Shown: positions 1 to 5,126 of the stretch, in pieces
How positions within the stretch are numbered: position 1 is the stretch's first letter
Layout: every line of letters starts with the position of its first letter
DNA from: Geoglobus sp.
Lineage (GTDB): Archaea > Halobacteriota > Archaeoglobi > Archaeoglobales > Archaeoglobaceae
Direction: 5' to 3'
NCBI GenBank assembly: GCA_027019885.1
Contig: JALUWC010000556.1
Location: 1 to 5,317 of the forward strand
Length of the DNA: 5,317 nt
Position numbers and translations under genes: made by a program
The notes under the pieces: generated by a model
Told to the model about the DNA's origin: nothing
The model's database searches: none
The model's input: only the letters and a program-made list of their open reading frames with translations

Positions 1-666
1 TCGAGCCTCCACTGCGAGAGATGAGAGGTAAAAGGACGCAATTGGATTTGCTGATGCTGGCTTTATTATGACAGCATTCCCCGGCAGAAAGCTGTAAACG
101 AATTTGTTTACGGCATCAAATAGGGGATAGTTGAATGGGACAATTGCAAGCACAACACCAAATGGCTCCCGCTTTATTATCCCCTCACTCTCAAGGGTGT
201 GTTCATCCCAGTCTCCGGGAATGAAATCCCCCTGAATTCTTTTGAGATCGAGATTTGCCTTTCTCAGCCTGTCAATGCTTCCTTCAACCTCTCCTTTTGC
301 AGTTTTCGTGGTTTTTCCTGTGTTGAGCATGAGAATTTCAGCCATTTCATCACTATGTTCTTCAAGCAAATCGGCAACTTTCTGGATGATCTCCATTCTT
401 CTCTCTCCTGGAATATTTCTCGCCTCTGCTCTTCCTTCCGTGTAAACTCTTTCCAGCGTCTTATCAACAACATTTTTATCAGGTTTGAAGAATCCGGCAA
501 TCCTTGACTGATCTATCGGGGAGTTTATGGATCTAATTTCTTCTCCTTCATAAAAAATGCCTGCCAGATAGGGCCTGAAGATGGGAATCTCATCGAAATG
601 AACAGCCTTTTTGACGATACCACTCTTTATTTCCAGTTTAACCGGTTTTGTTTTTACTGCATCCAT
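1..666 (-). CDS. Aldehyde dehydrogenase superfamily protein, GAPN-like, N-terminal part (gene runs off the left edge)
   Basis: The 222 readable residues are the N-terminal and NAD(P)-binding part of an aldehyde dehydrogenase. Visible family marks are REPFGVVLAIVPFNYP (residues 166-181), where the PFNYP segment lines the cofactor/substrate region, then FLPGNAVIIKPASANP (193-208), which carries the conserved Lys of the cofactor site. The segment PLFDAVNKFVYSF resembles, from memory, the archaeal non-phosphorying glyceraldehyde-3-phosphate dehydrogenases (GAPN) of Thermoproteus and Sulfolobus, which oxidise glyceraldehyde-3-phosphate directly to 3-phosphoglycerate. The catalytic Glu and Cys lie beyond the window, so substrate is not settled; lactaldehyde or succinate-semialdehyde dehydrogenase are alternatives. 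Family proteins are about 500 residues, so somewhat under half is present. The ATG at 666-664 is the only ATG/GTG/TTG in frame after an upstream TGA. It lies 58 bp downstream of the permease gene on the same strand but has its own TATA box. Confidence 0.85.
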   Translation of the reverse strand, partial: MDAVKTKPVKLEIKSGIVKKAVHFDEIPIFRPYLAGIFYEGEEIRSINSPIDQSRIAGFFKPDKNVVDKTLERVYTEGRAEARNIPGERRMEIIQKVADLLEEHSDEMAEILMLNTGKTTKTAKGEVEGSIDRLRKANLDLKRIQGDFIPGDWDEHTLESEGIIKREPFGVVLAIVPFNYPLFDAVNKFVYSFLPGNAVIIKPASANPIASFYLSSLAVEAR

Positions 667-686
667 AATGAAATTATTCTGCCATC

Positions 687-694
687 CTATAAAT
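687..694 (-). promoter_or_regulatory. TATA box for the aldehyde dehydrogenase gene; probably leaderless
   Basis: On the minus strand this reads ATTTATAG. Its centre is about 25 bp upstream of the ATG at 666. Archaeal transcription starts about 25 bp downstream of the TATA centre, so the start would fall on or within a few bases of the ATG, leaving essentially no leader. No convincing GGTGA-type ribosome binding site is present close to the ATG, which fits a leaderless transcript. Inferred from sequence spacing only. Confidence 0.5.
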
Positions 695-724
695 GGGTTC
701 CCAGGTCATGATCTTCGATTTTGT

Positions 725-1345
725 TTATAGCTGAATGAGCAATTTTCGAAGTTGTTTGCAACTGATTGAGAATCTATCGGGCCTTAACCCGAAAATGTGG
801 GTTATAACTCCGGTCAGTGCTATAATAATCCCCGCGAAAAATTCTTCCGTTCCATGAAACACCTTTGGCGGTCTGAATGCTCTGGTTGTGAGGAATGTTA
901 GAGTTAGTATTGTGGTTAAAGTTGAGATTGCATAGACTGCTGCAACAGCCAGTGCATTGATTCCGGGAATGAGCAGAAGGGGGATTAAGGGTATGCATGG
1001 TGAGAGGCTTAGGACGATTAAAGATGCTGCTGAGGATGTTTTTATGTGATGGTGTGGCAAGAGGAGGGAAGCGAAAGCGTAAAGCAAGCCTATTGCTATG
1101 AGAGCATAGGAAGAGAAGCTCTCAAGAATCCTTGCAATACCGAGAAGGTCTATGCCGAGAAAGAGCAGCAGTCCCACTGCTATTGAGCTGAGGACGTGAA
1201 CAGACCCTCCGGTTAATGAAAACAGCATAATTCTTTCATTGCTCCACTTTTTAGATCTGCCAATGGCAACGAAGGGAAGATAATGATCGGGAGCGAAGGA
1301 ATGAATTACACCAATTGAAATAGCTGCAAATATCACAACATCCAT
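725..1345 (-). CDS. Probable nickel/cobalt permease (NiCoT/NicO-like membrane protein)
   Basis: A 206-residue, very hydrophobic protein with about six predicted membrane segments. The first helix carries HSFAPDH (residues 15-21), which fits the HX4DH signature known from NiCoT permeases such as HoxN, where it is required for metal transport. Further possible ligands are His50 in GGSVH, a His triplet at 98-100 (LLPHHHIK), which recalls the His-rich loop of RcnA/NicO proteins, and Cys117 in LSPCIP. It is shorter than classical NiCoT proteins (about 330 residues) and closer in size to UreH/HupE-type proteins, so the exact family is unsettled and the transport direction (import or efflux) cannot be read. 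Its position divergent from a cobalt import operon, with a matching operator, supports a Co/Ni role. The ATG at 1345 is preceded by GGTGA four bases upstream. Confidence 0.7.
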   Translation of the reverse strand: MDVVIFAAISIGVIHSFAPDHYLPFVAIGRSKKWSNERIMLFSLTGGSVHVLSSIAVGLLLFLGIDLLGIARILESFSSYALIAIGLLYAFASLLLPHHHIKTSSAASLIVLSLSPCIPLIPLLLIPGINALAVAAVYAISTLTTILTLTFLTTRAFRPPKVFHGTEEFFAGIIIALTGVITHIFGLRPDRFSISCKQLRKLLIQL

Positions 1346-1358
1346 GACATCACCTTAA

Positions 1359-1385
1359 ATCAAATATGTTTGATCTTAAATCAAA
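1359..1385. promoter_or_regulatory. Putative operator A (three half-sites) at the permease promoter
   Basis: Three alternating 6-bp half-sites are visible: ATCAAA (1359-1364), TTTGAT (1369-1374) and ATCAAA (1380-1385). They form two overlapping perfect inverted repeats sharing the middle half-site. The outer half-sites lie inside an exact 12-bp direct repeat, CTTAAATCAAAT (1354-1365 and 1375-1386), at 21-bp spacing, about two helical turns. The element lies downstream of the permease TATA box and covers the predicted transcription start, the usual position for a repressor. The regulator is not identifiable from the DNA. Confidence 0.6.
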
Positions 1386-1391
1386 TTTGTT

Positions 1392-1408
1392 GTATATAAT
1401 GGTTTCGG
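1392..1408 (-). promoter_or_regulatory. BRE/TATA promoter of the permease gene
   Basis: Read on the minus strand, CGAAACC is followed by ATTATATAC. This is a good match to the archaeal arrangement of a purine-rich BRE (CGAAA) directly upstream of an A/T-rich TATA box. Centred near 1396, it predicts transcription start around 1370, about 25 bases before the ATG at 1345. That start lies inside the TCAA/TTGA operator element at 1360-1384. Confidence 0.6.
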
Positions 1409-1421
1409 TAAATCCGTGTAT

Positions 1422-1438
1422 CGAAAAGCATTTAAAGT
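1422..1438 (+). promoter_or_regulatory. BRE/TATA promoter of the cbiMNQO-cobA operon
   Basis: CGAAAAG followed by CATTTAAAGT matches the archaeal BRE plus TATA layout, with the TATA box at about 1431-1438. The predicted start of transcription is near 1460, leaving a leader of only about 20 bases before the cbiM ATG at 1481, enough for the Shine-Dalgarno site but too short for a riboswitch. Operator B begins two bases downstream of the TATA box and covers the predicted start. Confidence 0.6.
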
Positions 1439-1439
1439 A

Positions 1440-1469
1440 TTGTCAAATTTACTTGACAAAAAGTCAAGT
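1440..1469. promoter_or_regulatory. Putative operator B (three half-sites) at the cbiM promoter
   Basis: TTGTCAA (1440-1446) and TTGACAA (1453-1459) form a perfect 7-bp inverted repeat with a 6-bp spacer. ACTTGAC (1451-1457) and GTCAAGT (1463-1469) form a second perfect 7-bp inverted repeat with a 5-bp spacer, sharing the middle half-site. The first and third half-sites are 21 bp apart. The core TCAA-N6-TTGA-N7-TCAA (1443-1467) has exactly the spacing of operator A, and 17 of 25 positions are identical. It covers the expected transcription start, which suggests repression, plausibly by a metal- or cobalamin-responsive protein (inference). Confidence 0.65.
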
Positions 1470-1475
1470 GAGGTG
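1470..1475 (+). promoter_or_regulatory. Ribosome binding site of cbiM
   Basis: GAGGTG with five bases before the ATG at 1481. It fixes the start that gives the N-terminal Met-His expected of CbiM. Confidence 0.7.
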
Positions 1476-1480
1476 GTTCA

Positions 1481-2131
1481 ATGCACATAATGGAAGGCTT
1501 TCTCCCCCCTCTATGGGCTGGAGTTTGGTATGCTGTGTCTTTACCTGTTATAGCCTACGGGGCATTGAGGGCGAAAAAGCTTGTTGACGAAAATCCAAAG
1601 AACAAAACACTTCTTGCAGTTGCTGGGGGTTTTATTTTTGTTCTCTCATCTCTGAAAATCCCCTCACCTGTAACCGGTAGCTGCTCCCACCCGACTGGCA
1701 CGGGAATTGCAACAATGCTTTTCGGTCCTGCTGTTACAGCGTTCCTTTCAGCCATAGTCCTGCTCTACCAGGCATTGTTGCTTGCACATGGGGGGATAAC
1801 AACCCTCGGTGCCAATGATGCGTCGATGGGTATTATCGGGCCCTTGGTGGGATGGATCGTGTACAGGGGATTGAAGGATAGGGTTAGCATCAAAACCAAT
1901 GCATTTATCGTTGCCGTTGTTGCCGACTGGTTTACCTACGTTGTCACATCAATCCAGCTTGCTCTTGCATTTCCCGGAGTGAGTTTTGTTAATTCAGCAC
2001 TTACATTCATGGGGATATTTGCTCTTACGCAGATTCCTGTTGCAGTGGTGGAAGGGATATTTGCAGCACTGCTCATAGGATACATTGCTCAGACATCGGA
2101 GGAAAAAGCAACTCAGGGGGTGACAGCTTGA
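1481..2131 (+). CDS. cbiM: CbiM, substrate-binding membrane (S) component of the ECF cobalt transporter
   Basis: A 216-residue membrane protein that binds Co2+ and hands it through the CbiMNQO energy-coupling-factor importer. The start MHIMEGFLPP is a family hallmark. In the related nickel protein NikM the N-terminal amine, His2 and an internal His coordinate the metal, so the exact start matters, and here it is supported by GAGGTG at 1470-1475. The internal motif KIPSPVTGSCSHPTGTG (59-75) supplies the matching His70. LLLAHGGITTLGAND (99-113) and SMGIIGPLVGW follow, all typical of CbiM. About six to seven hydrophobic segments are visible. The preference for Co over Ni is inferred from the cbiN, cobA and cbiX neighbours, since CbiM and NikM are similar. 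It is first in the operon and its stop overlaps the cbiN start by four bases. Confidence 0.95.
   Translation: MHIMEGFLPPLWAGVWYAVSLPVIAYGALRAKKLVDENPKNKTLLAVAGGFIFVLSSLKIPSPVTGSCSHPTGTGIATMLFGPAVTAFLSAIVLLYQALLLAHGGITTLGANDASMGIIGPLVGWIVYRGLKDRVSIKTNAFIVAVVADWFTYVVTSIQLALAFPGVSFVNSALTFMGIFALTQIPVAVVEGIFAALLIGYIAQTSEEKATQGVTA
2116..2123 (+). promoter_or_regulatory. Ribosome binding site for the TTG start of cbiN
   Basis: GGGGGTGA lies inside the last codons of cbiM. GGTGA (2119-2123) is four bases from the TTG at 2128, which overlaps the cbiM stop as TTGA. This decides the cbiN start, since no ATG is available at a sensible position. Confidence 0.7.
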
Positions 2132-2397
2132 AGAAACTAATTCCAGTTTTGTTTTTGGTTTTGTATCTACTCACAGTAACCGTATATGCTCAGAGCTGGA
2201 CAGGATCCGACGATCAGGCAGAGGAGGCTATAAAGCAAATTGATCCCAGCTACAAACAGTGGTTCTCTCCCATCTGGGAACCACCAAGTGGTGAAATTGA
2301 GAGTTTTCTGTTCAGCGTTCAATCAGCAATAGGAGCGTTTGTGGTTGGTTATGTTGTAGGAAAGAGTAGAGCGAGTGGAAATGCACCGGACAATTGA
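2128..2397 (+). CDS. cbiN: CbiN, accessory component of the cobalt ECF transporter
   Basis: An 89-residue protein with two membrane segments (about 4-21 and 60-78) joined by an outside loop. CbiN is an auxiliary small subunit needed with CbiM for cobalt uptake. The loop motifs are characteristic: GSDDQAEEAIKQIDP (26-40), then WFSPIWEPPSGEIESFLFSVQ (45-65), followed by the glycine-rich second helix AIGAFVVGYVVG. Length is close to the usual 90-110 residues. The start is TTG at 2128, read as Met, in a TTGA overlap with the cbiM stop and behind a strong Shine-Dalgarno site. Its 3' end overlaps the start of cbiQ. Presence of CbiN rather than NikN/NikL supports cobalt as the substrate. Confidence 0.95.
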   Translation: MKKLIPVLFLVLYLLTVTVYAQSWTGSDDQAEEAIKQIDPSYKQWFSPIWEPPSGEIESFLFSVQSAIGAFVVGYVVGKSRASGNAPDN

Positions 2398-3094
2398 GGA
2401 AATCCAGCTGAAATCTAAGAAAATCGTAACAGGAGTTGCCAATGTTTACTTCGTAATTATCTCTTTTATTCTGATTTACATCTTCAACTCCATTACAGTG
2501 TTTGCTGTGGCTCTCACTCTGTTCTTTTTGATCTCGATTTACTCATCAGGATTGAACTATCTGAGATTCATGAAACTCCCAACACTTTTCATAATTCCGG
2601 CTTTATTTGTCATAGCCTTCATAACTCCGGGTGAAAAGATATTCTTGGTTTTCAGCAGGGAAGGAATCGATCTGGCCTTTAAAACGTTTTTGAGAACATA
2701 TGCCTCTCTCTCAATAATGGTTTATCTCATAGTCACAACCTCAATCCCTGAAATGCTTTTTGCACTGAGAAAACTCAGACTTCCTGATTTTGTTGCAGAA
2801 ATTATGACCCTGATATACCGAACAATCCAGATATTCGTTGATGAACTCATGAGGCTTGAAAGGTCTGCGGAATCGAGGCTCGGTTTTTACGGCAGAAAGA
2901 ACATGCTCAGGACCTCGGCTCTGCTTGGCTATTCAATGTTCATCAAATCAATGGAGAGGGCTGAAAAGCTCAACATGGCAATGGAGTCCAGATGCTACAA
3001 TGGGAAGATTCCAAACCCATCAAACAAATCATCCGGGATTGGTTATGCTCTGGTTGTTATTGCCGCAATTATCGCAGCAGGGGTGATCTCTTGA
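2375..3094 (+). CDS. cbiQ: CbiQ, transmembrane (T) component of the cobalt ECF transporter
   Basis: A 239-residue integral membrane protein that couples the CbiO ATPase to CbiM. Hydrophobic segments lie at about 17-37, 39-57, 68-84, 104-122 and 221-237. The long cytoplasmic region between the fourth and last segments carries the two coupling helices: LRKLRLPDFVAEIMTLIYR (131-149) leads into ERSAESRLG (162-170), and MERAEKLNMAMESRCYNG (193-210) follows. These correspond to the two Ala-Arg-Gly-type motifs that contact the ATPases. Here the Arg residues (168 and 206) are kept but the flanking Ala and Gly differ. The start is uncertain between GTG at 2375 and ATG at 2381, two residues apart; neither has a clear ribosome site, and the gene overlaps cbiN by 17-23 bases, so coupled translation is likely. 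Confidence 0.93.
   Translation: MEMHRTIEEIQLKSKKIVTGVANVYFVIISFILIYIFNSITVFAVALTLFFLISIYSSGLNYLRFMKLPTLFIIPALFVIAFITPGEKIFLVFSREGIDLAFKTFLRTYASLSIMVYLIVTTSIPEMLFALRKLRLPDFVAEIMTLIYRTIQIFVDELMRLERSAESRLGFYGRKNMLRTSALLGYSMFIKSMERAEKLNMAMESRCYNGKIPNPSNKSSGIGYALVVIAAIIAAGVIS
3080..3086 (+). promoter_or_regulatory. Ribosome binding site for the TTG start of cbiO
   Basis: GGGGTGA, with GGTGA four bases from the TTG at 3091, inside the last codons of cbiQ. It has the same SD, spacer length and TTGA stop/start overlap as the cbiM/cbiN junction. It fixes the cbiO start at 3091 rather than at in-frame ATGs further upstream within cbiQ. Confidence 0.75.
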
Positions 3095-4143
3095 TAGAAC
3101 TCAGAGATGTGTGGTTTTCCTACGGCGATAGAGAGGTTCTAAAAGGAGTGAACATGAGGGTGAGGAAAGGGGAAATAGCAATACTGCTTGGAAGAAATGG
3201 AGCTGGCAAGTCAACTCTTTTGATGCATTTAAATGGACTTCTGAAGCCGAAGAAGGGAGAGGTGATTGTTGACGGAATCAGAGTCGGCTATGACAGAAAG
3301 TCCCTGATTAAGCTCAGGCGTGCTGTTGGCTTTGTCTTTCAGAATCCCGACGATCAGATCGTCGCTCCTACCGTATGGCAGGATGTTGTTTTTGGCCCTG
3401 AAAATCTTGGCATGAGGGATGACGACAGGATAAAAGAAATTCTCAGAAATCTCGGGCTCGAGAGATATGAGAGCAGGCTGTGCAACTCTCTCAGCGGAGG
3501 AGAAAAGAAGAGGGTTGCGATTGCCGGAGTTCTGGCAATGGAACCTGAGTTCATCATCATGGACGAGCCAACGGCTGGAGTTGATGGGATGGGGCTTAAA
3601 GAGATTCTTAAAATCGTGAAAAATTTGAAGGAAAGCGGTAAAGGCATTCTCATCTCAACTCACGATCTTGATTTTGCAAAAACCATAGGAGATAGATTCA
3701 TGATTCTTGAAGATGGGAGGATAATTTACGATGGGGTCTTTGTGGATTACTCTCTCGCTGAAAATTGCGGCATAAGAACCTGGTTGTCCGAGGGTGAGAT
3801 TGTGCTGGTACCTCACGATTCTTCGATCCCAGAAACAGATGATTTTGACTTCATAGCTGTGATGGGTAAAAGTGCAAGGGAAAAGCTTGAGAGAGAGGGA
3901 ATTGAACCTGACATAAACACGGCTGGAATGGAGAGGGCTTTTCTTAGAGCGATAGGTGGGGCAAGGGTAATGCTTGTATGCTCAAGGAGCATGATAGAAG
4001 TTGTTAAAAGGGAGGCTCAAGCATATCCTGTAAAACTCACAATTTGCGATGGGGTTGAATGCCATGAGGGGCAGAGTGTACATAGTTGGAGCAGGTCCGG
4101 GGAATGCGGAGCTCATTACACTGAAAGGACTGAAAGCAATTGA
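3091..4143 (+). CDS. cbiO: CbiO, ATP-binding subunit of the cobalt ECF transporter, with a C-terminal extension
   Basis: Reading from TTG at 3091 gives 350 residues. The start is set by GGGGTGA at 3080-3086 and by the typical first strand IELRDVWFSYGDREVLKGV. All ATPase elements are present: Walker A GRNGAGKST (34-42), Q-loop VFQNPDDQ (82-89), signature LSGGEKKR (134-141), Walker B FIIMDEP (154-160), D-loop AGVD (162-165) and switch His191 in STHD. The ATPase core ends near residue 220. It is followed by about 100 residues with the feel of a small alpha/beta domain (DFDFIAVMGKSAREKL, then GGARVMLVCSRSMIEVVKR). I recall similar tails on some methanogen cobalt ATPases, but the function is unknown to me. 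The last 26 residues (325-350) are encoded in DNA that also encodes the CobA N-terminus in another frame and look unstructured and non-homologous. Usual CbiO is about 270-280 residues. Confidence 0.93.
   Translation: MIELRDVWFSYGDREVLKGVNMRVRKGEIAILLGRNGAGKSTLLMHLNGLLKPKKGEVIVDGIRVGYDRKSLIKLRRAVGFVFQNPDDQIVAPTVWQDVVFGPENLGMRDDDRIKEILRNLGLERYESRLCNSLSGGEKKRVAIAGVLAMEPEFIIMDEPTAGVDGMGLKEILKIVKNLKESGKGILISTHDLDFAKTIGDRFMILEDGRIIYDGVFVDYSLAENCGIRTWLSEGEIVLVPHDSSIPETDDFDFIAVMGKSAREKLEREGIEPDINTAGMERAFLRAIGGARVMLVCSRSMIEVVKREAQAYPVKLTICDGVECHEGQSVHSWSRSGECGAHYTERTESN
4051..4058 (+). promoter_or_regulatory. Ribosome binding site deciding the cobA start
   Basis: GGGGTTGA with five bases before ATG 4064. 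It favours [13 protein letters not shown] over an in-frame ATG five codons upstream at 4049, which overlaps this site and lacks one of its own. Confidence 0.6.
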
Positions 4144-4762
4144 GAAGGCTGATGTGGTATTGTATGACGCTCTAATTGACAGAAGATTATTCGAACTCGT
4201 TGATTGCAGTGAGAAAGAGCTTATATTTGTTGGAAAGAGAAAGGGAGATGGAGATGGAGGGAAGAGGCAGAAAGAGATAAACAGTTTGATGCTTGAACTC
4301 TTCAGGAAGGGGAATGTTGTTGTCAGGCTTAAAGGGGGCGATCCTGGGATTTTCGGGAGGCTTGCAGATGAAATTGAATTCCTTGAGAAGAATGGAATTC
4401 CGTATGAAATAATCCCGGGTGTGAGCTCTTTCAATGGAGTGGCAAGCTACACAGGGATACCTCTGACAAGAAAGGGGGTAGCATCTCTGACAATCCTTTC
4501 AGGAACCGAGAACTTTGATTTAGAAACCATGGTGAACGGCACGTTTGTTGTGATGATGGCAAGAGAGAACATTGAAAGAGTTGCAAGAAAACTTGTTAAG
4601 CTTGGAGTGCCAGAAGACAGACCTGTTATTGCGATAGAAAACGGAACCCTCGAAAATCAGAGGGTTGTGAAAGGCACGCTAAAGGAAATCCATGAGAAGG
4701 TCAGGGATTTATCGGGGCCGACACTGTTTGTCATAGGTGATGTTGTCGCTCTGAAACCCTGA
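4064..4762 (+). CDS. cobA: Uroporphyrinogen-III C-methyltransferase (SUMT)
   Basis: A 232-residue SAM-dependent tetrapyrrole methyltransferase. SUMT methylates uroporphyrinogen III at C2 and C7 to give precorrin-2, the branch point to cobalamin, siroheme and related cofactors. Seen: [15 protein letters not shown] (8-22), YDALID (34-39), GKRKG with QKEIN (57-73), [18 protein letters not shown] (86-103), the SAM-binding [22 protein letters not shown] split over 112-133, then LTRKGVAS (134-141), [10 protein letters not shown] (191-200), GTLKEI, and the closing [12 protein letters not shown] (219-230). Length matches single-domain CobA rather than CysG fusions. Two usual motifs are altered: the loop after GKR is longer and lacks the common His, and the common THRG reads TRKG. 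Start ATG 4064 is chosen from GGGGTTGA and family alignment. Last gene of the cobalt operon, overlapping cbiO by 80 nt and convergent cbiX by 32 bp. Confidence 0.92.
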   Translation: MRGRVYIVGAGPGNAELITLKGLKAIEKADVVLYDALIDRRLFELVDCSEKELIFVGKRKGDGDGGKRQKEINSLMLELFRKGNVVVRLKGGDPGIFGRLADEIEFLEKNGIPYEIIPGVSSFNGVASYTGIPLTRKGVASLTILSGTENFDLETMVNGTFVVMMARENIERVARKLVKLGVPEDRPVIAIENGTLENQRVVKGTLKEIHEKVRDLSGPTLFVIGDVVALKP

Positions 4763-5126
4763 AGACAGAGTTGAGGATGGCGTATGTGACAAAGAGGTCA
4801 TCTCCAATTGGCTGGCATATAACAATCCTCTTTCCATCTATCTCTGTGATTTTAACGCCCTCTCCCTCCCCAAGACCGAAAAATGCTGGCAGATCTTTTG
4901 TTACATGAAGCCCGTTTGAGAGAAAGAGCGGAACAAGATACACCACATCTGAGCTCATACTTCTCACTGCATCCAGTGGATTTGGTTCTCTGTCTCCCGT
5001 CGCATAGGCTATCTCAACCTCATCAAATATGCCAAAGTCAGCAATCCTCTTTCTGTGCTTTTCCATAACTCCTGCATAATGGGGCAGAGGGCTCCCATGT
5101 CCAACAATCACGATTCCCCTTCTCAT
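4731..5126 (-). CDS. cbiX: Sirohydrochlorin cobaltochelatase, short archaeal form (CbiXS)
   Basis: A 131-residue single-domain class II chelatase that inserts Co2+ into sirohydrochlorin at the start of the anaerobic cobalamin pathway. The short form works as a homodimer and is regarded as the ancestral half of the two-domain CbiX, CbiK and ferrochelatase enzymes. Visible: IVIVGHGS (5-12) with His10, and [19 protein letters not shown] (62-80) with His74. These are the two metal-site histidines. [10 protein letters not shown] and YAILNSVFR near the C-terminus are also typical. Iron insertion to make siroheme is a possible second activity in an organism that uses siroheme sulfite reductase. The ATG at 5126 follows GAGGTGA with five bases between and overlaps the stop of the upstream gene (ATGA). 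Its last 32 bp overlap the end of cobA on the opposite strand. Confidence 0.94.
   Translation of the reverse strand: MRRGIVIVGHGSPLPHYAGVMEKHRKRIADFGIFDEVEIAYATGDREPNPLDAVRSMSSDVVYLVPLFLSNGLHVTKDLPAFFGLGEGEGVKITEIDGKRIVICQPIGDDLFVTYAILNSVFRVSERQHHL

Noticed and set aside
199..507. Open frames on both strands in the left region
   Set aside because: They are in other frames over the aldehyde dehydrogenase coding sequence, which shows clear family motifs through this stretch.
774..998. Minus-strand frame within the permease gene
   Set aside because: It overlaps the hydrophobic C-terminal half of the permease in another frame, and its composition is not protein-like.
1354..1386. CRISPR-like or mobile-element repeat
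   Set aside because: There are only two 12-bp direct repeats at helical spacing within a promoter, without spacers, terminal inverted repeats or a transposase.
1440..1480. Cobalamin riboswitch before cbiM
   Set aside because: The predicted leader is only about 20 bases and no B12-box-like sequence is visible; control by a protein at an operator fits better.
1366..1587. Small plus-strand frame crossing the control region into cbiM
   Set aside because: It covers the promoter and operators, then continues out of frame in cbiM, with no SD and no recognisable protein character.
2992..3090. In-frame upstream extension of cbiO inside cbiQ, beginning at an ATG
   Set aside because: The extension overlaps conserved CbiQ sequence, has no ribosome site and is not ABC-like. 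GGGGTGA before TTG 3091 and the family start IELRDV mark the real start.
4049..4063. Earlier ATG start for cobA
   Set aside because: It has no SD of its own and overlaps the GGGGTTGA site. The family begins with a short lead before VYIVGAGPG, matching ATG 4064.
3982..4434. 150-codon minus-strand frame under cbiO/cobA
   Set aside because: It is a Ser/Pro/Phe-rich shadow of the conserved CobA frame on the opposite strand.
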